64,000 nucleotides of DNA from Shinella zoogloeoides (GCF_020883495.1 NZ_CP086610.1:2833501-2897500); one strand, 5' to 3'. Positions 8,475 through 17,594 are shown, numbered from the stretch's first letter. Notes: generated by a model not told the origin, from the letters alone. Numbers and translations: made by a program.

Positions 8475-9659
8475 CTACACCTTCACCCAGGCCCCATTCT
8501 TTTTCGACGACTGCACGCAGGCATCGACGAACAGCATGCCCTTGAGACCGTCATCGACGGTCGGATAGGTCACGGCGGGATCGACCTTCGCACCGCTGCG
8601 CTTGGCATGGATAGCGCGGGCGGCTTCGGAATAGATGTTGGCGAAGCCTTCGAGATACCCTTCCGGGTGGCCGGAAGGAATACGGCTGACGCGGGCAGCA
8701 GCAGGGCTGGAGCCGGCGCCGCCCCGGGTGATGAGCCGCTTCGGCTCGCCGAAGGGCGTGTACCAGAGATAGTTCGGATCGGCCTGCACCCATTCGAGGC
8801 CGCCCTTGGTGCCGTAGACGCGCACCTTCAGGCCGTTCTCATGGCCGGGCGCGACCTGGCTGCACCAGAGCGTGCCCTTGGCGCGCACGCCGTCCTTTTC
8901 CCTGAAGCGCATCATGACATGGGCGTTGTCATCCAGCCGGCGGCCCGGCACGAAGCTGTCCAGGTCGGCGGACAGCTCCTCCAGTTCGAGGCCGGAGACG
9001 AAGCAGCCGAGATTGTAGGCATGGGTGCCGATATCGCCGGTGGAGCCGCCCGCGCCCGATTTCGTGGGGTCGGTGCGCCAGGCGGCCTGCTTCTGGCCGC
9101 TCGATTCGATATCCTCCGTCAGCCAGTCCTGAGGATATTCCATCTGGACGAGGCGGATCGCGCCGAGGTCGCCACTGGCGACCATTTCGCGGGCCTGCCG
9201 GACCATCGGGTAGCCGGTGTAATTGTGCGTCAGCACGAAGAGGGCGTCGCTCTCCTCCGTCAGCTTCTTCAGCTTGCGGGCATCGGCCAGCGTGGAGGTC
9301 AGCGGCTTGTCGCAGATGACATGGATGCCGCGCTTCAGGAATTCCTTGGCCGCCCCGTAATGCACATGGTTGGGCGTGACGATCGCCACGGCCTCGATGC
9401 CGTTCTTCAGCTTGGCCTCGCGGATCGCCATCTCCTTGAAGCTGCCATAGCTGCGCGAGGGGTCGAGCCCGAGTTCGCGGGCCGACTGCTCGGCCTTTTC
9501 CGGCGAGGACGAGAGCGCGCCCGCGACGAGCTCATAGTGATCGTCGAGCCGGGCGGCGATGCGGTGCACCGCGCCGATGAACGCGCCAGAGCCGCCACCC
9601 ACCATGCCGAGCCGGATGCGGCGCTCGCGCGCCTCGCTAGCGCTTCCTTCGATTGCCAT
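8475..9659 (-). CDS. Gfo/Idh/MocA family oxidoreductase
   Basis: A 394-residue NAD(P)-dependent sugar or inositol-type dehydrogenase. The Rossmann fold is at the N-terminus (RIRLGMVGGGSGAFIGAVHR), followed by IVTPNHVHYG and the catalytic-lysine segment HVICDKPLTS. The C-terminal sheet domain contains the GGSTGDIGTHAYNL stretch that normally supplies the active-site aspartate and histidine. The start at 9659 is set by an AAGGAGGAAC ribosome site. The sugar isomerase gene lies upstream on the same strand, with a RIME-like element between them, so they probably share one transcript. The substrate is unknown, perhaps an imported glycoside or its 3-keto form. Confidence 0.9.
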   Translation of the reverse strand: MAIEGSASEARERRIRLGMVGGGSGAFIGAVHRIAARLDDHYELVAGALSSSPEKAEQSARELGLDPSRSYGSFKEMAIREAKLKNGIEAVAIVTPNHVHYGAAKEFLKRGIHVICDKPLTSTLADARKLKKLTEESDALFVLTHNYTGYPMVRQAREMVASGDLGAIRLVQMEYPQDWLTEDIESSGQKQAAWRTDPTKSGAGGSTGDIGTHAYNLGCFVSGLELEELSADLDSFVPGRRLDDNAHVMMRFREKDGVRAKGTLWCSQVAPGHENGLKVRVYGTKGGLEWVQADPNYLWYTPFGEPKRLITRGGAGSSPAAARVSRIPSGHPEGYLEGFANIYSEAARAIHAKRSGAKVDPAVTYPTVDDGLKGMLFVDACVQSSKKNGAWVKV

Positions 9660-9695
9660 CCTGTGTTCCTCCTTAACGTTTCTCGCGGGGCAAAA

Positions 9696-9835
9696 GCCCC
9701 TCATCCGGCCTGCCGGCCACCTTCTCCCCGCAAGCGGGGAGAAGGAGATATGCCGCACCGGTTTCCTCAAACAATTCCCGCTCGTGGGGCACGTCCCCTC
9801 TCCCCGCTTGCGGGGAGAGGGCTAGGGTGAGGGGC
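9696..9835. repeat. RIME-like palindromic intergenic element, copy 2
   Basis: The element has the same architecture as copy 1: it starts GCCCCTCAT, has CCTTCTCCCCGC-aa-GCGGGGAGAAGG and a second CCTCTCCCCGC-tt-GCGGGGAGAGG palindrome, and ends GTGAGGGGC. The central portion (AGATATGCCGCACCGGTTTC) is shared almost exactly with the copy near 16.0 kb. It lies between two co-oriented genes of a probable operon. Confidence 0.85.
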
Positions 9836-9840
9836 AATCC

Positions 9841-10893
9841 TCAGAGCCCGAGCATACGCCGGTTGGCCGCCTGATCCGTGCCGCCATCGGCAAAGTCGTC
9901 GAAGGCCTTTTCCGTCACGCGGATGATATGCGCCTTGACGAATTCGGCCCCTTCGCAGGCCCCGTCCTCGGGATGCTTCAGCGCGCATTCCCATTCGACC
10001 ACGGCCCAGCCGGCAAAATCGTTGGCGGCCATCTTGGAGAAGACGGCGCCGAAATCGACCTGACCGTCACCGAGCGAGCGGAAGCGGCCGGCGCGGTTGA
10101 CCCAGCCCTGATAGCCGCCATAGACGCCCTGCCGGCCCGTCGAGTTGAACTCGGCATCCTTCACATGGAACATGCGGATGCGGTCCTTGTAGATGTCGAT
10201 ATTGTCGAGATAGTCGAGGCACTGCAGGACATAGTGCGAGGGGTCGTAGAGCATGCAGGCGCGGGCATGGTTGCCGGTGCGCTCCAGGAACATCTCGTAG
10301 GTGATGCCGTCGTGCAGGTCCTCGCCCGGATGGATTTCGTAGCAGATGTCGACGCCGTTATCCTCGGCATGGTCGAGGATCGGCTTCCAGCGCCTGGCGA
10401 GTTCATCGAAGGCGGTCTCGACGAGGCCGGCGGGACGCTGCGGCCAGGGATAGACGAAGGGCCAGGCGAGCGCGCCGGAGAAGCTGGCCATGGCATTGAG
10501 GCCAAGATGCCTGGAGGCCGTCAGGGCCATCTTCACCTGCTCGACGGCCCAAGCCTGCCGGGCCTTCGGATTGCCGCGCACTTCGGGCGCCGCAAAGCCG
10601 TCGAAGGCCTCGTCATAGGCGGGATGCACGGCGACGAGCTGGCCCTGCAGATGGGTGGAAAGCTCGGTGACCTCGACGCCGTTCTCGCGCGCCTTGCCGG
10701 CGAACTCGTCGCAATAGGTCTTGGATTCCGCCGCCTTCTTCAAATCGATGAAACGGGCGTCCCAGCTCGGCACCTGCACGCCCTTATAGCCGATATCGGC
10801 CGCCCATTTGGTGATCGCATCCCAGGAATTGAACGGCGCGGCATCGCCCGCGAACTGCGCGAGAAACAGGCCGGGGCCCTTGATCGTCTTCAT
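9841..10893 (-). CDS. Sugar phosphate isomerase/epimerase (xylose isomerase-like TIM barrel)
   Basis: A 350-residue AP-endonuclease-2/xylose-isomerase-like TIM-barrel protein. It starts MKTIKGPGLFLAQFAGD. Metal-ligand segments are visible in VDICYEIHPGEDLHDG (glutamate and histidine), MLYDPSHYV (aspartate and histidine), MFHVKDAEF (histidine and aspartate) and VVEWECAL (glutamate). Such proteins isomerise or epimerise sugars or keto-sugars. In clusters with Gfo/Idh/MocA dehydrogenases they often process the dehydrogenase product, which I infer here. The ATG at 10893 gives the compact family N-terminus, and a perfect palindromic operator lies 55 bases upstream. Confidence 0.88.
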   Translation of the reverse strand: MKTIKGPGLFLAQFAGDAAPFNSWDAITKWAADIGYKGVQVPSWDARFIDLKKAAESKTYCDEFAGKARENGVEVTELSTHLQGQLVAVHPAYDEAFDGFAAPEVRGNPKARQAWAVEQVKMALTASRHLGLNAMASFSGALAWPFVYPWPQRPAGLVETAFDELARRWKPILDHAEDNGVDICYEIHPGEDLHDGITYEMFLERTGNHARACMLYDPSHYVLQCLDYLDNIDIYKDRIRMFHVKDAEFNSTGRQGVYGGYQGWVNRAGRFRSLGDGQVDFGAVFSKMAANDFAGWAVVEWECALKHPEDGACEGAEFVKAHIIRVTEKAFDDFADGGTDQAANRRMLGL

Positions 10894-10947
10894 TTTCGGC
10901 GTCCTCCCATGGGGCTGACCGATCACGCGGCCAGTCGATGATGTTTT

Positions 10948-10963
10948 TGCGGTACGTACCGCA
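10948..10963. promoter_or_regulatory. LacI-type operator upstream of the isomerase-oxidoreductase unit
   Basis: TGCGGTACGTACCGCA is a perfect 16-base palindrome centred on CG. It sits 55 bases upstream of the isomerase start, downstream of the terminator that ends the ABC transporter operon. It therefore marks a separately regulated transcription unit. The cognate regulator is not identified. Confidence 0.6.
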
Positions 10964-11027
10964 GCGCGTGGAAAGCTATCGGCCTTTGCAGGCCCCGGCA
11001 ACGTGAAATGCCGGCTTCAAACAGAAA

Positions 11028-11053
11028 CCGCCCGGGCGAGGACGCCCGGGCGG
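11028..11053 (-). terminator. Rho-independent terminator of the sugar ABC operon
   Basis: A perfect 11-base stem CCGCCCGGGCG/CGCCCGGGCGG with a four-base loop begins 14 bases after the stop of the binding-protein gene. On the minus strand it is followed by TTTCTGTTTG. Confidence 0.85.
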
Positions 11054-11067
11054 CACGTATTCTCAGA

Positions 11068-12018
11068 TCAGAACGGGGAATCCGGGAAGTAGAAGTCCTC
11101 CGCGTTGTCCTTCGTCACCAGCGTGGCGTCGATGGTGTAGACGCCGCGGACCGGAACCTGGCTATAGAAGTTGGCGGCGGTCATTTCGAGCGCGGTGCCG
11201 ATCATCGCCGGCGGATAGAGCACGTCGACCGGGATCATCTTGTCGCCGTCCATGACCTTCTTGATCATGTCCTTCGAGCCGGCGCCGGCCACGACATACT
11301 GGATGTCCGTGCGGCCGGCCTGCTCGATGGCCTGGAGAACGCCGACAGCCATGTCGTCGTCCTGGGTCCAGACCACGTCGATCTTCGGGTACTTGGTCAG
11401 GTAGTCCTGCATGACCTTGAAGGCGTCGTCGCGGTTCCAGTTGCCGTACTGGCGGTCCAGAATCTTGATGCCCGAGCCTTCGATGCCCTTGTCGAAGCCG
11501 TCCTGGCGTTCCTGGTCGATCGGGATCGCCATGCCGCGAATGACGACGACTTCGGCGTTCGGCGTCGTGGTCTTGATATATTCGCCGGCCGTCTGGCCGA
11601 GGGCGAAGTTGTTGCCGGCGACGTAGAGGTCACGCACGGAATTGTCGTTGGTGCTCGGCGCACGGTCGACGAGCGCGACGAAGGTGCCCTTGCCCTTGAC
11701 TTCCTTGATGGCGTTGACCAGCGGATCCGGGTCGGTCGGCAGGATGACGAGCGCGTCGATGCCCTGCGTTTCAAGGTCCTGCACGGCATTCGCCTGGCTT
11801 GCCGGATCCGGCGAGGTCTTGACGATGACGTTGAGGCCCGGATTGCGCTCCATCAGGAGCTTGGCGACGCGCTCGGCGTGATAGACCACGCCGGAGGTCC
11901 AGCCATGGTCGGCCGCCGGGATCGACACGCCGATCGTCACCTTCTTGTCTTCCGCATGGACGGCGCCGGCGATGAGCGCCATGGCAGCGACCGTCAGGCC
12001 CAAAAGTTTCTTGCGCAT
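11068..12018 (-). CDS. Sugar ABC transporter substrate-binding protein
   Basis: A 316-residue periplasmic binding protein of the ribose/galactose (peripla_BP_4) type. It has a signal peptide (MRKKLLGLTVAAMALIAGAVHA) followed by KKVTIGVSIPAADHGWTSGV. It captures a sugar in the periplasm and delivers it to the permease encoded just upstream in the same operon. The order ATPase, permease, binding protein differs from the common binding-protein-first order. The terminator directly follows. The ligand cannot be read from sequence; the neighbouring beta-glucosidase and oxidoreductase suggest a glucoside or a rarer hexose. Confidence 0.92.
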   Translation of the reverse strand: MRKKLLGLTVAAMALIAGAVHAEDKKVTIGVSIPAADHGWTSGVVYHAERVAKLLMERNPGLNVIVKTSPDPASQANAVQDLETQGIDALVILPTDPDPLVNAIKEVKGKGTFVALVDRAPSTNDNSVRDLYVAGNNFALGQTAGEYIKTTTPNAEVVVIRGMAIPIDQERQDGFDKGIEGSGIKILDRQYGNWNRDDAFKVMQDYLTKYPKIDVVWTQDDDMAVGVLQAIEQAGRTDIQYVVAGAGSKDMIKKVMDGDKMIPVDVLYPPAMIGTALEMTAANFYSQVPVRGVYTIDATLVTKDNAEDFYFPDSPF

Positions 12019-12079
12019 GAGTTTCCTCCCAAAAGCAGGTCTATTTCCGTGACCGGGCGACCCGTTGACCCGGTTAGTC

Positions 12080-13084
12080 CTACGACTTCCGCACCAGCGA
12101 ACGCTGGACGAGCATCGCAATGATGATGATCGCGCCCTGGATGGCCCCGATCAGATATTCGCTGATGAAGTTGGAGAGCAGCATGATGTTGCCGACCAGT
12201 TCGAGAATGAAGGCGCCGCAGATCGTGCCCCAGACGCGGCCCGCCCCGCCCTTCAGCGCCGTACCGCCGACGACGACCGCCGTGATGGCCTGCAACTCCC
12301 AAAGGATGCCGGTGGTGGCGGAGGTGGAGCCGAGGCGCGGCACGTAGAGCAGCACGGCGATGGCGACGCACAGGCCCTGGATGACGAAGGCGATGGTGCG
12401 CACGCGGTTGACCGGAATGCCGGAATAGCGCGCGACATCGCTGTTCGAGCCGACCGCCACGACATGGCGGCCGTAGCGCGTGCGATAGAGGATGAAAGCA
12501 GCAATGGCGGTGACGACGAGGATAACGACGATCGGCACCGGCACGCCGAGGATGTAGCCGAAATAGGCCGGGCGATACATCGCCTGCAATTCCGGCTCGC
12601 GCAGCGTGATCGCGCCGCCCTGCGACAGCCAGGTGGTGAGGCCGCGATAGATACCCATCGTGCCAAGCGTGGCGATGAAGGGCTCGATCTTGCCGACGGT
12701 GGTGATGAGGCCGTTGGCAAGGCCGCAGGCCCCGCCGATGACAATAGTGAGCACCACGGCGGCCGCAAGCATCAGGCCGGGATCGGCGATGACGCCCGAA
12801 TTCATGAAGAGGATCATGATCGAGGCGACGAAGGCGACCATGGAGCCGACCGACAGGTCAAGGTCACCCGACGAGATGACGAAGGTCGCGCCGACCGCGA
12901 TGATCGCGATGAAGGCGCTGCGCGTGGCGACATTGGCGAGGTTGTTGAGCCCGATGAAATTGGGGTTCACCAGCGCGCCGACGATGAGGAGCAGGAGGAG
13001 CGCGGCGAAGGGCGCGACGGCCCTCAGGTCCACATCCCGCCAGCTTCGGCCCCGCGGCTTCGTTTCGACTGCGTCTTCCGTCAT
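12080..13084 (-). CDS. Sugar ABC transporter permease (RbsC type)
   Basis: A 334-residue inner-membrane permease with about ten hydrophobic helices, starting MTEDAVETKPRGRSWRDV before the first helix. It contains the RbsC-like segments VISSGDLDLSVGSMVAF and AVVVGGTALKGGAGRVWGT. The latter is the loop that contacts the ATPase. The ATG at 13084 was selected because an upstream extension would have no relation to the family. It lies 37 bases from the ATPase gene upstream and 61 bases from the binding-protein gene downstream, consistent with one operon. Confidence 0.93.
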   Translation of the reverse strand: MTEDAVETKPRGRSWRDVDLRAVAPFAALLLLLIVGALVNPNFIGLNNLANVATRSAFIAIIAVGATFVISSGDLDLSVGSMVAFVASIMILFMNSGVIADPGLMLAAAVVLTIVIGGACGLANGLITTVGKIEPFIATLGTMGIYRGLTTWLSQGGAITLREPELQAMYRPAYFGYILGVPVPIVVILVVTAIAAFILYRTRYGRHVVAVGSNSDVARYSGIPVNRVRTIAFVIQGLCVAIAVLLYVPRLGSTSATTGILWELQAITAVVVGGTALKGGAGRVWGTICGAFILELVGNIMLLSNFISEYLIGAIQGAIIIIAMLVQRSLVRKS

Positions 13085-13121
13085 GTTCGTCCCCGACGTG
13101 AATTTGTTGTGCTGGCGGCGG

Positions 13122-14648
13122 TCAGGCCGCGGTCTTCTTCTTGAGGCCGGCCGAATAGCGCATGATCTCCTGCTCGGAGATTTCCTCGCCTTCGAGAATG
13201 CCGACGATCCGCCCTTCCCGCATGACGGCGACGCGCGTGCACAGACCGATGATCTCCGGCATCTCCGAGGAGACGACGATGATCGACTTGCCGTCGCGGG
13301 CGAGCGCCGAGATGAAATGGTAGATCTGCTGCTTGGTGCCCACATCGATGCCGCGCGTCGGCTCGTCGATGATGATGACGTCCGGCTCGGTCTCCATGAC
13401 CTTGGCGAGCAGCAGCTTCTGCTGGTTGCCGCCCGACATGCGGCCGGCGACGACACGCCCGTCGCGCACGCGGATATCGAAGCGGCGGCGGGCGCGCTCC
13501 AGTGCGGTCGCCTCGCTCTTCGGGCTGAGATAACCGTAGCTGCCGTGCTTCTCCAGCGATTGCAGCGTGAGGTTCGCCGTCATGCGCGAGTTCAGCAGCA
13601 GGCCCTTGTGCTTGCGGTCCTTGGTCATATAGGCGATGCCGACGCGGTTGGCGGCATGGACATCGCCGCCCGGCACGTTCTCGCCGCGCACGGAAACCTC
13701 ACCGGCCGAACGCGCCCGAAGGCCCGCGACGGCTTCCATCAGCTCCGTGCGGCCGGAGCCGATGAGGCCGGAAAAGCCGAGGATCTCGCCCTTGCGGACC
13801 TCGAAGCTCGCATCCTTGACATAGCCCGTCGACAGCCCTTCGACGGCGAGCGCGACCTCCTCGTCGATGCTCGGCTCCTGCTTGGCCGGATAGAGGCTGG
13901 ACAGCTCGCGGCCGACCATGAGCTGGGCGATGGATTCACCGTCGAGCATGCTGGTCGGCGCGGTCTTCACCCATTGCCCGTCACGCAGCACCGTCACGCG
14001 GTCGGTCAGTTCCATCACCTCGTCCAGCTTGTGCGAGACGAAGACGAAGGACGTGCCCTTCTCGCGCAGCTTGCGTACCTGGCGGAAGAGGTAGTTGGTC
14101 TCCTCACGGGAAAGAACGGCGGTCGGCTCATCCATGAAGATGATGCGCGCGTCGCGGCTGATGGCCTTGGCGATCTCCACCATCTGCTTGTCGGCGATGG
14201 AGAGCGAACTGATCTGGGCGTTCTCGTCGACGTGGGAGCCGAGCTGATCGAGCACGCGGCGCGTCTCGGCGCGCATGAACTTGCGGTCGAGCACGCCGAA
14301 GCGCGTCACCTCACGGCCGAGAAACAGGCTCTCGGTGACGGTAAGATGTTCGGCGAGGTTGAATTCCTGGTGGATGATGACGATGCCGAGCGCCTCGGCC
14401 TGCCCGTTCGGCGGCAACTTCACCGGCTGGCCGTCCAACAAGATCTCGCCGGATGTCGGCTGCTCGAAACCGGAAAGGATCTTCACCAGCGTCGACTTGC
14501 CGGCGCCGTTCTCGCCCATGAGGGCATGGATCTCGCCGGCGCGAAGTTCGAAATTGACGCTGAACAACACCTGCACGCCATTGAAGGACTTGGCTATGCG
14601 GCGTGCAGCAAGAACGACGGGAGCCCCGTCGGCAGCGTCCGGATTCAT
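13122..14648 (-). CDS. Sugar ABC transporter ATP-binding protein (two-domain, RbsA/MglA type)
   Basis: A 508-residue fused double ATPase. The first half has the Walker A motif [14 protein letters not shown], the LSIADKQMVEIAKA signature and IIFMDEPTAVLSREE. The second half has a degenerate Walker A (GFSGLIGSGRTELM) but a good MSGGNQQKLLLAKV signature and IIIDEPTRGIDVGT. This asymmetry is normal for carbohydrate-uptake type 2 transporters. It is the first gene of the importer operon, with a double operator 35-79 bases upstream. The start at 14648 follows GGGAGGAAATC, a good ribosome site. Confidence 0.94.
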   Translation of the reverse strand: MNPDAADGAPVVLAARRIAKSFNGVQVLFSVNFELRAGEIHALMGENGAGKSTLVKILSGFEQPTSGEILLDGQPVKLPPNGQAEALGIVIIHQEFNLAEHLTVTESLFLGREVTRFGVLDRKFMRAETRRVLDQLGSHVDENAQISSLSIADKQMVEIAKAISRDARIIFMDEPTAVLSREETNYLFRQVRKLREKGTSFVFVSHKLDEVMELTDRVTVLRDGQWVKTAPTSMLDGESIAQLMVGRELSSLYPAKQEPSIDEEVALAVEGLSTGYVKDASFEVRKGEILGFSGLIGSGRTELMEAVAGLRARSAGEVSVRGENVPGGDVHAANRVGIAYMTKDRKHKGLLLNSRMTANLTLQSLEKHGSYGYLSPKSEATALERARRRFDIRVRDGRVVAGRMSGGNQQKLLLAKVMETEPDVIIIDEPTRGIDVGTKQQIYHFISALARDGKSIIVVSSEMPEIIGLCTRVAVMREGRIVGILEGEEISEQEIMRYSAGLKKKTAA

Positions 14649-14682
14649 CGATTTCCTCCCTGCGGCTCCTCGACCGCTTGAG

Positions 14683-14727
14683 CATGATGTAAACCTTTAC
14701 ACCGATCATGTAAAGGTTTACATCATG
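14683..14727. promoter_or_regulatory. Twin LacI-type operators between the ABC operon and its regulator
   Basis: The 19-base arms CATGATGTAAACCTTTACA (14683-14701) and TGTAAAGGTTTACATCATG (14709-14727) are exact inverted repeats around a seven-base spacer. Each arm itself holds a TGTAAA-N2-TTTACA palindrome, at 14688-14701 and 14709-14722, whose centres are 21 bases apart, two helical turns. This is a likely binding site for the divergently encoded LacI protein and lies just upstream of the ATPase gene. Confidence 0.75.
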
Positions 14728-14844
14728 GGATATCAGGAATTTTCACCAAGCGCCGTTTGACCCTTGGAGCAGTCTGTGTAGTGTCCCCCGCACTTCGTTT
14801 GTTCGACGCAGTTCCGGGCCGCTTTCCGGACCTGCCACCGCTAA

Positions 14845-15888
14845 GTGAGAGCCAGTTTGTCGTCGTCCAGCCCTGCCACGATCGAGGATGTCGCGCGGAT
14901 CGCGCAGGTCTCGATCGCGACTGTCTCGCGGGCGATCCACACCCCGGAAAAGGTGGCGAACTCGACGCGGCTGAAGGTCAACCAGGCGATCGCCATCACC
15001 GGCTACACGACCAATGCGATGGCGCGGAGTCTCCGCCTCGGCCGGTCGAACATGATCCTGGTCGTGGCGCCCGATATCGGCGACCCGAACTTCTCCAATA
15101 TCCTCGTCGGCCTGGAAAACGAGGCGCGGGCGCATGGCTACGGCATCCTGATCGGTCATACGCAGAACGATCCGCAGCGCGGGCTGGAATATCTGAAGTT
15201 CCTGAATTCAAGCCAGGCGGCCGGGCTGATCCTCTTCACCGGCATCCTGCCCTTCGGCCACCAGAGCATGACGGCGCGCCTGCCGCCCAGCGTCGGCGTC
15301 TTCGAGCCGGTCTATAACGGCGGCATCCCCTATGTCGGCGTCGACGATATCGAGGGCGCGCGCAAGGCCGTCGACCTGCTGATCGCCGAAGGACACCGCA
15401 AGATCGCCTTCATCGGCGATTCGCGCACACGCCTTGCCTATAGCCGCCGCCGGCAGGGTTACGACGAGGGGCTGGACGCCGCCGGCGTGCCGGTCGGCGA
15501 GCGCATCGTGCTGGAAGGGGACGGCACCATCGAGAGCGGGCGCCTTGCGCTCGAACAGCTCTTCATGCGCGACACGCTGCCGAGCGCCTTCATGTGCGTG
15601 AACGACCAGACCGCCATCGGCGTGATGATCGGCCTCGGCGCGCGCGGCTACGATATTCCGACGGACTTTTCCGTGACGGGCTTCGACGATGTGCCGCAGG
15701 CAACCTTCATGACGCCCTCGCTCACCACGATCCGCCAGCCACGCACCGCCATCGGCAAGCGCTCGATGGCGCTGTTGCTGGAGCTGCTTTCGGGGAGCGC
15801 GCCGCCGGAAGCGGAAATATTGCTGAGGCCGGACCTGATCGTGCGCAATTCGGTGTCGATGCCAGCGCGGCGGTTTTTGAAAAAGTAG
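14845..15888 (+). CDS. LacI-family repressor of the sugar ABC operon
   Basis: A 347-residue LacI/GalR protein. The helix-turn-helix is near the N-terminus (ATIEDVARIAQVSIATVSRAIH, quoted in part), followed by the hinge helix segment NAMARSLRLGRSN and the sugar-binding core with ends such as FDDVPQATFMTPSLTTI. It starts at a GTG at 14845, since no ATG lies before the DNA-binding motif. The ribosome site is weak. It is divergent from the ABC importer, and the twin operator lies between them, so repression of the importer relieved by its sugar is the natural reading. Confidence 0.9.
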   Translation: MRASLSSSSPATIEDVARIAQVSIATVSRAIHTPEKVANSTRLKVNQAIAITGYTTNAMARSLRLGRSNMILVVAPDIGDPNFSNILVGLENEARAHGYGILIGHTQNDPQRGLEYLKFLNSSQAAGLILFTGILPFGHQSMTARLPPSVGVFEPVYNGGIPYVGVDDIEGARKAVDLLIAEGHRKIAFIGDSRTRLAYSRRRQGYDEGLDAAGVPVGERIVLEGDGTIESGRLALEQLFMRDTLPSAFMCVNDQTAIGVMIGLGARGYDIPTDFSVTGFDDVPQATFMTPSLTTIRQPRTAIGKRSMALLLELLSGSAPPEAEILLRPDLIVRNSVSMPARRFLKK

Positions 15889-15926
15889 CGGGGCGCTGCC
15901 TGCGGGCGACGCTTGCGCCTGTTTCC

Positions 15927-16065
15927 GCCCCTCATCCGGCCTGCCGGCCATCTTCTTCCCGAAAGCGGGGAGAAGGAGATATGCCGCAACGGTTTCCCCA
16001 AACAATAACCATGCGTGGGGCAAGTTCCCTCTCCCCGCTTGCGGGGAGAGGGTGAGGGTGAGCGG
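15927..16065. repeat. RIME-like palindromic intergenic element, copy 3
   Basis: The element is closely similar to copy 2, including the centre AGATATGCCGCAACGGTTTC, but the first palindrome is worn (TCTTCTTCCCGAAAGCGGGG). The second, CCTCTCCCCGC-tt-GCGGGGAGAGG, is intact. It lies between the convergent LacI and chemoreceptor genes. Confidence 0.8.
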
Positions 16066-16085
16066 CAGGCCTCACATTGGCAACG

Positions 16086-17594
16086 TCACCCGTACCGCCG
16101 CTGCGCCGGTCTTGCCGCCGGCTGGCTGCGCCCAGCCGACACCGTGAAGCGATCCACCAGCCCCTTCAGCGTCGTGCTGATCTTCATCAGATTGTGCGTG
16201 GCGGCGTTGGTCTGCTCGACCATCGCGGCATTCTGCTGGGTCATCTGATCCATGCTGCCGACGGCGGTATTGATCTCTGCGATGCCGGCCGACTGTTCCC
16301 GAGCGGAGCTGGCGATGGCGTCGATATGGCCGTTGATATGCACGACCTGCTCGCCGATATGGTGCAGCGCCTCGCCCGTCTGGTGGACCAGCGACACGCC
16401 GAGCTGCACATCCGCGAAGGATTTGTCGATCAGCGCTTTGATCTCCTTGGCGGCTTCGGCGGATTTCTGCGCGAGTTCCCGCACTTCCTGCGCGACGACC
16501 GCAAAGCCCTTGCCGGCCTCGCCCGCCCGCGCCGCCTCGACGCCGGCATTGAGCGCAAGGAGGTTGGTCTGGAAGGAAATCTGGTCGATGACGCCGATGA
16601 TCTGCGTGATCTTGCCGGAGGATTCCTGGATGGCGCCCATGGCGGTGACCGCCTGCTCGACGACGGCACCGGAGCGCTTGGCCTCCTCCGTCGCGCTGCC
16701 GACGACGCGGCGCGCCTCTTCGGCGCGTTGCGCCGCCTCGCGGGAAATGGTGGTGATCTCCTCGACGGCGGCCGCCGTCTCTTCCAGCGACGCCGCCTGC
16801 TGCTCGGTGCGCTTGGCCATGTCGTCGGTGGCATGGACGAGTTCGCCGGAATTGCCCGCCGCATCGTCCGCCGCCGTCACGATGGCGCCCAGCGTGTCGT
16901 CCAGCTTCTCGATGGCGGCGTTGAAATTGGAGCGCAGGCGCTCGAACTGCGGAGCGAGCGGCTTGGCGATGGAGGCGGTGAGGTCGCCGCCGGCAAGGCG
17001 GTTGAGCGAGGTGTCGATCGCGCCGAGCGCCTCTTCCTGCTGGGCGTTCAAAGCCTGCCGCTCGGCCTCGGATTTCTCGCGCTCCTCCTGGAGGGCGTCG
17101 AGATAGACGGAGATTGCATAGTCCATGTCGACCAGCGCCGCCTTGACGATGGCGGTGATCTCCTCGCCCAGCGCCTCCGCCTTCTTGCGGTAGAGGAACC
17201 CTTCGAGATGCTTCTTGATGACGCTGTCGACGATGGCTTCGAGGATCAGCGCGTAGCCGCCGATATACCAGCGCGGCTCAAGGCCGAGGCGGGCATGGGT
17301 CTTGCCGATGGTGGTGACGGCGTCGACATAGTGCGTATCGAACTTCGCCGAGCCGATCACTTCCCAGTGCTTGACCTGCCGGCCCTTGGCGCTCTGGATA
17401 TGCGCCTCGTTGGCGAAGAAGCGGGCGGTTTCCGGCGTGGCGCGGGCCTTGCCGTAGAAGATATCCAGCGCGCCGTCGAGCGACGCGGAAATGGTGGGCA
17501 GCGCCCGCTTCAACGCCTCGCGCTGGCCAGCGTCGAAATCGACGAACTGGAGACGCTCGTTCAGTTGCTGGGTCTTGGCATCCTGCGCCGACAT
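16086..17594 (-). CDS. Globin-coupled methyl-accepting chemotaxis protein (HemAT-like)
   Basis: A 502-residue soluble chemoreceptor with no transmembrane helix. Residues about 10-175 form a globin-coupled sensor domain ([16 protein letters not shown], then [16 protein letters not shown], which supplies the proximal haem histidine and the pocket). The C-terminal half is a standard MCP signalling domain with [20 protein letters not shown] at the hairpin tip. It probably senses oxygen or another haem-binding gas and feeds the CheA/CheW system. There is no NWETF-like tail. The start at 17594 follows AGAGGAA. It is a stand-alone gene with an AT-rich upstream region. Confidence 0.93.
   Translation of the reverse strand: MSAQDAKTQQLNERLQFVDFDAGQREALKRALPTISASLDGALDIFYGKARATPETARFFANEAHIQSAKGRQVKHWEVIGSAKFDTHYVDAVTTIGKTHARLGLEPRWYIGGYALILEAIVDSVIKKHLEGFLYRKKAEALGEEITAIVKAALVDMDYAISVYLDALQEEREKSEAERQALNAQQEEALGAIDTSLNRLAGGDLTASIAKPLAPQFERLRSNFNAAIEKLDDTLGAIVTAADDAAGNSGELVHATDDMAKRTEQQAASLEETAAAVEEITTISREAAQRAEEARRVVGSATEEAKRSGAVVEQAVTAMGAIQESSGKITQIIGVIDQISFQTNLLALNAGVEAARAGEAGKGFAVVAQEVRELAQKSAEAAKEIKALIDKSFADVQLGVSLVHQTGEALHHIGEQVVHINGHIDAIASSAREQSAGIAEINTAVGSMDQMTQQNAAMVEQTNAATHNLMKISTTLKGLVDRFTVSAGRSQPAARPAQRRYG

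Noticed and set aside
6935..8545. Long open frame (536 codons) on the plus strand opposite the beta-glucosidase gene
   Set aside because: It lies antisense to a gene with clear catalytic motifs and has the composition of a high-G+C shadow frame with no recognisable domain.
12660..14681. Plus-strand frame of 673 codons opposite the ABC permease and ATPase
   Set aside because: Both Walker motifs and the permease signatures lie on the minus strand, so this is a shadow frame.
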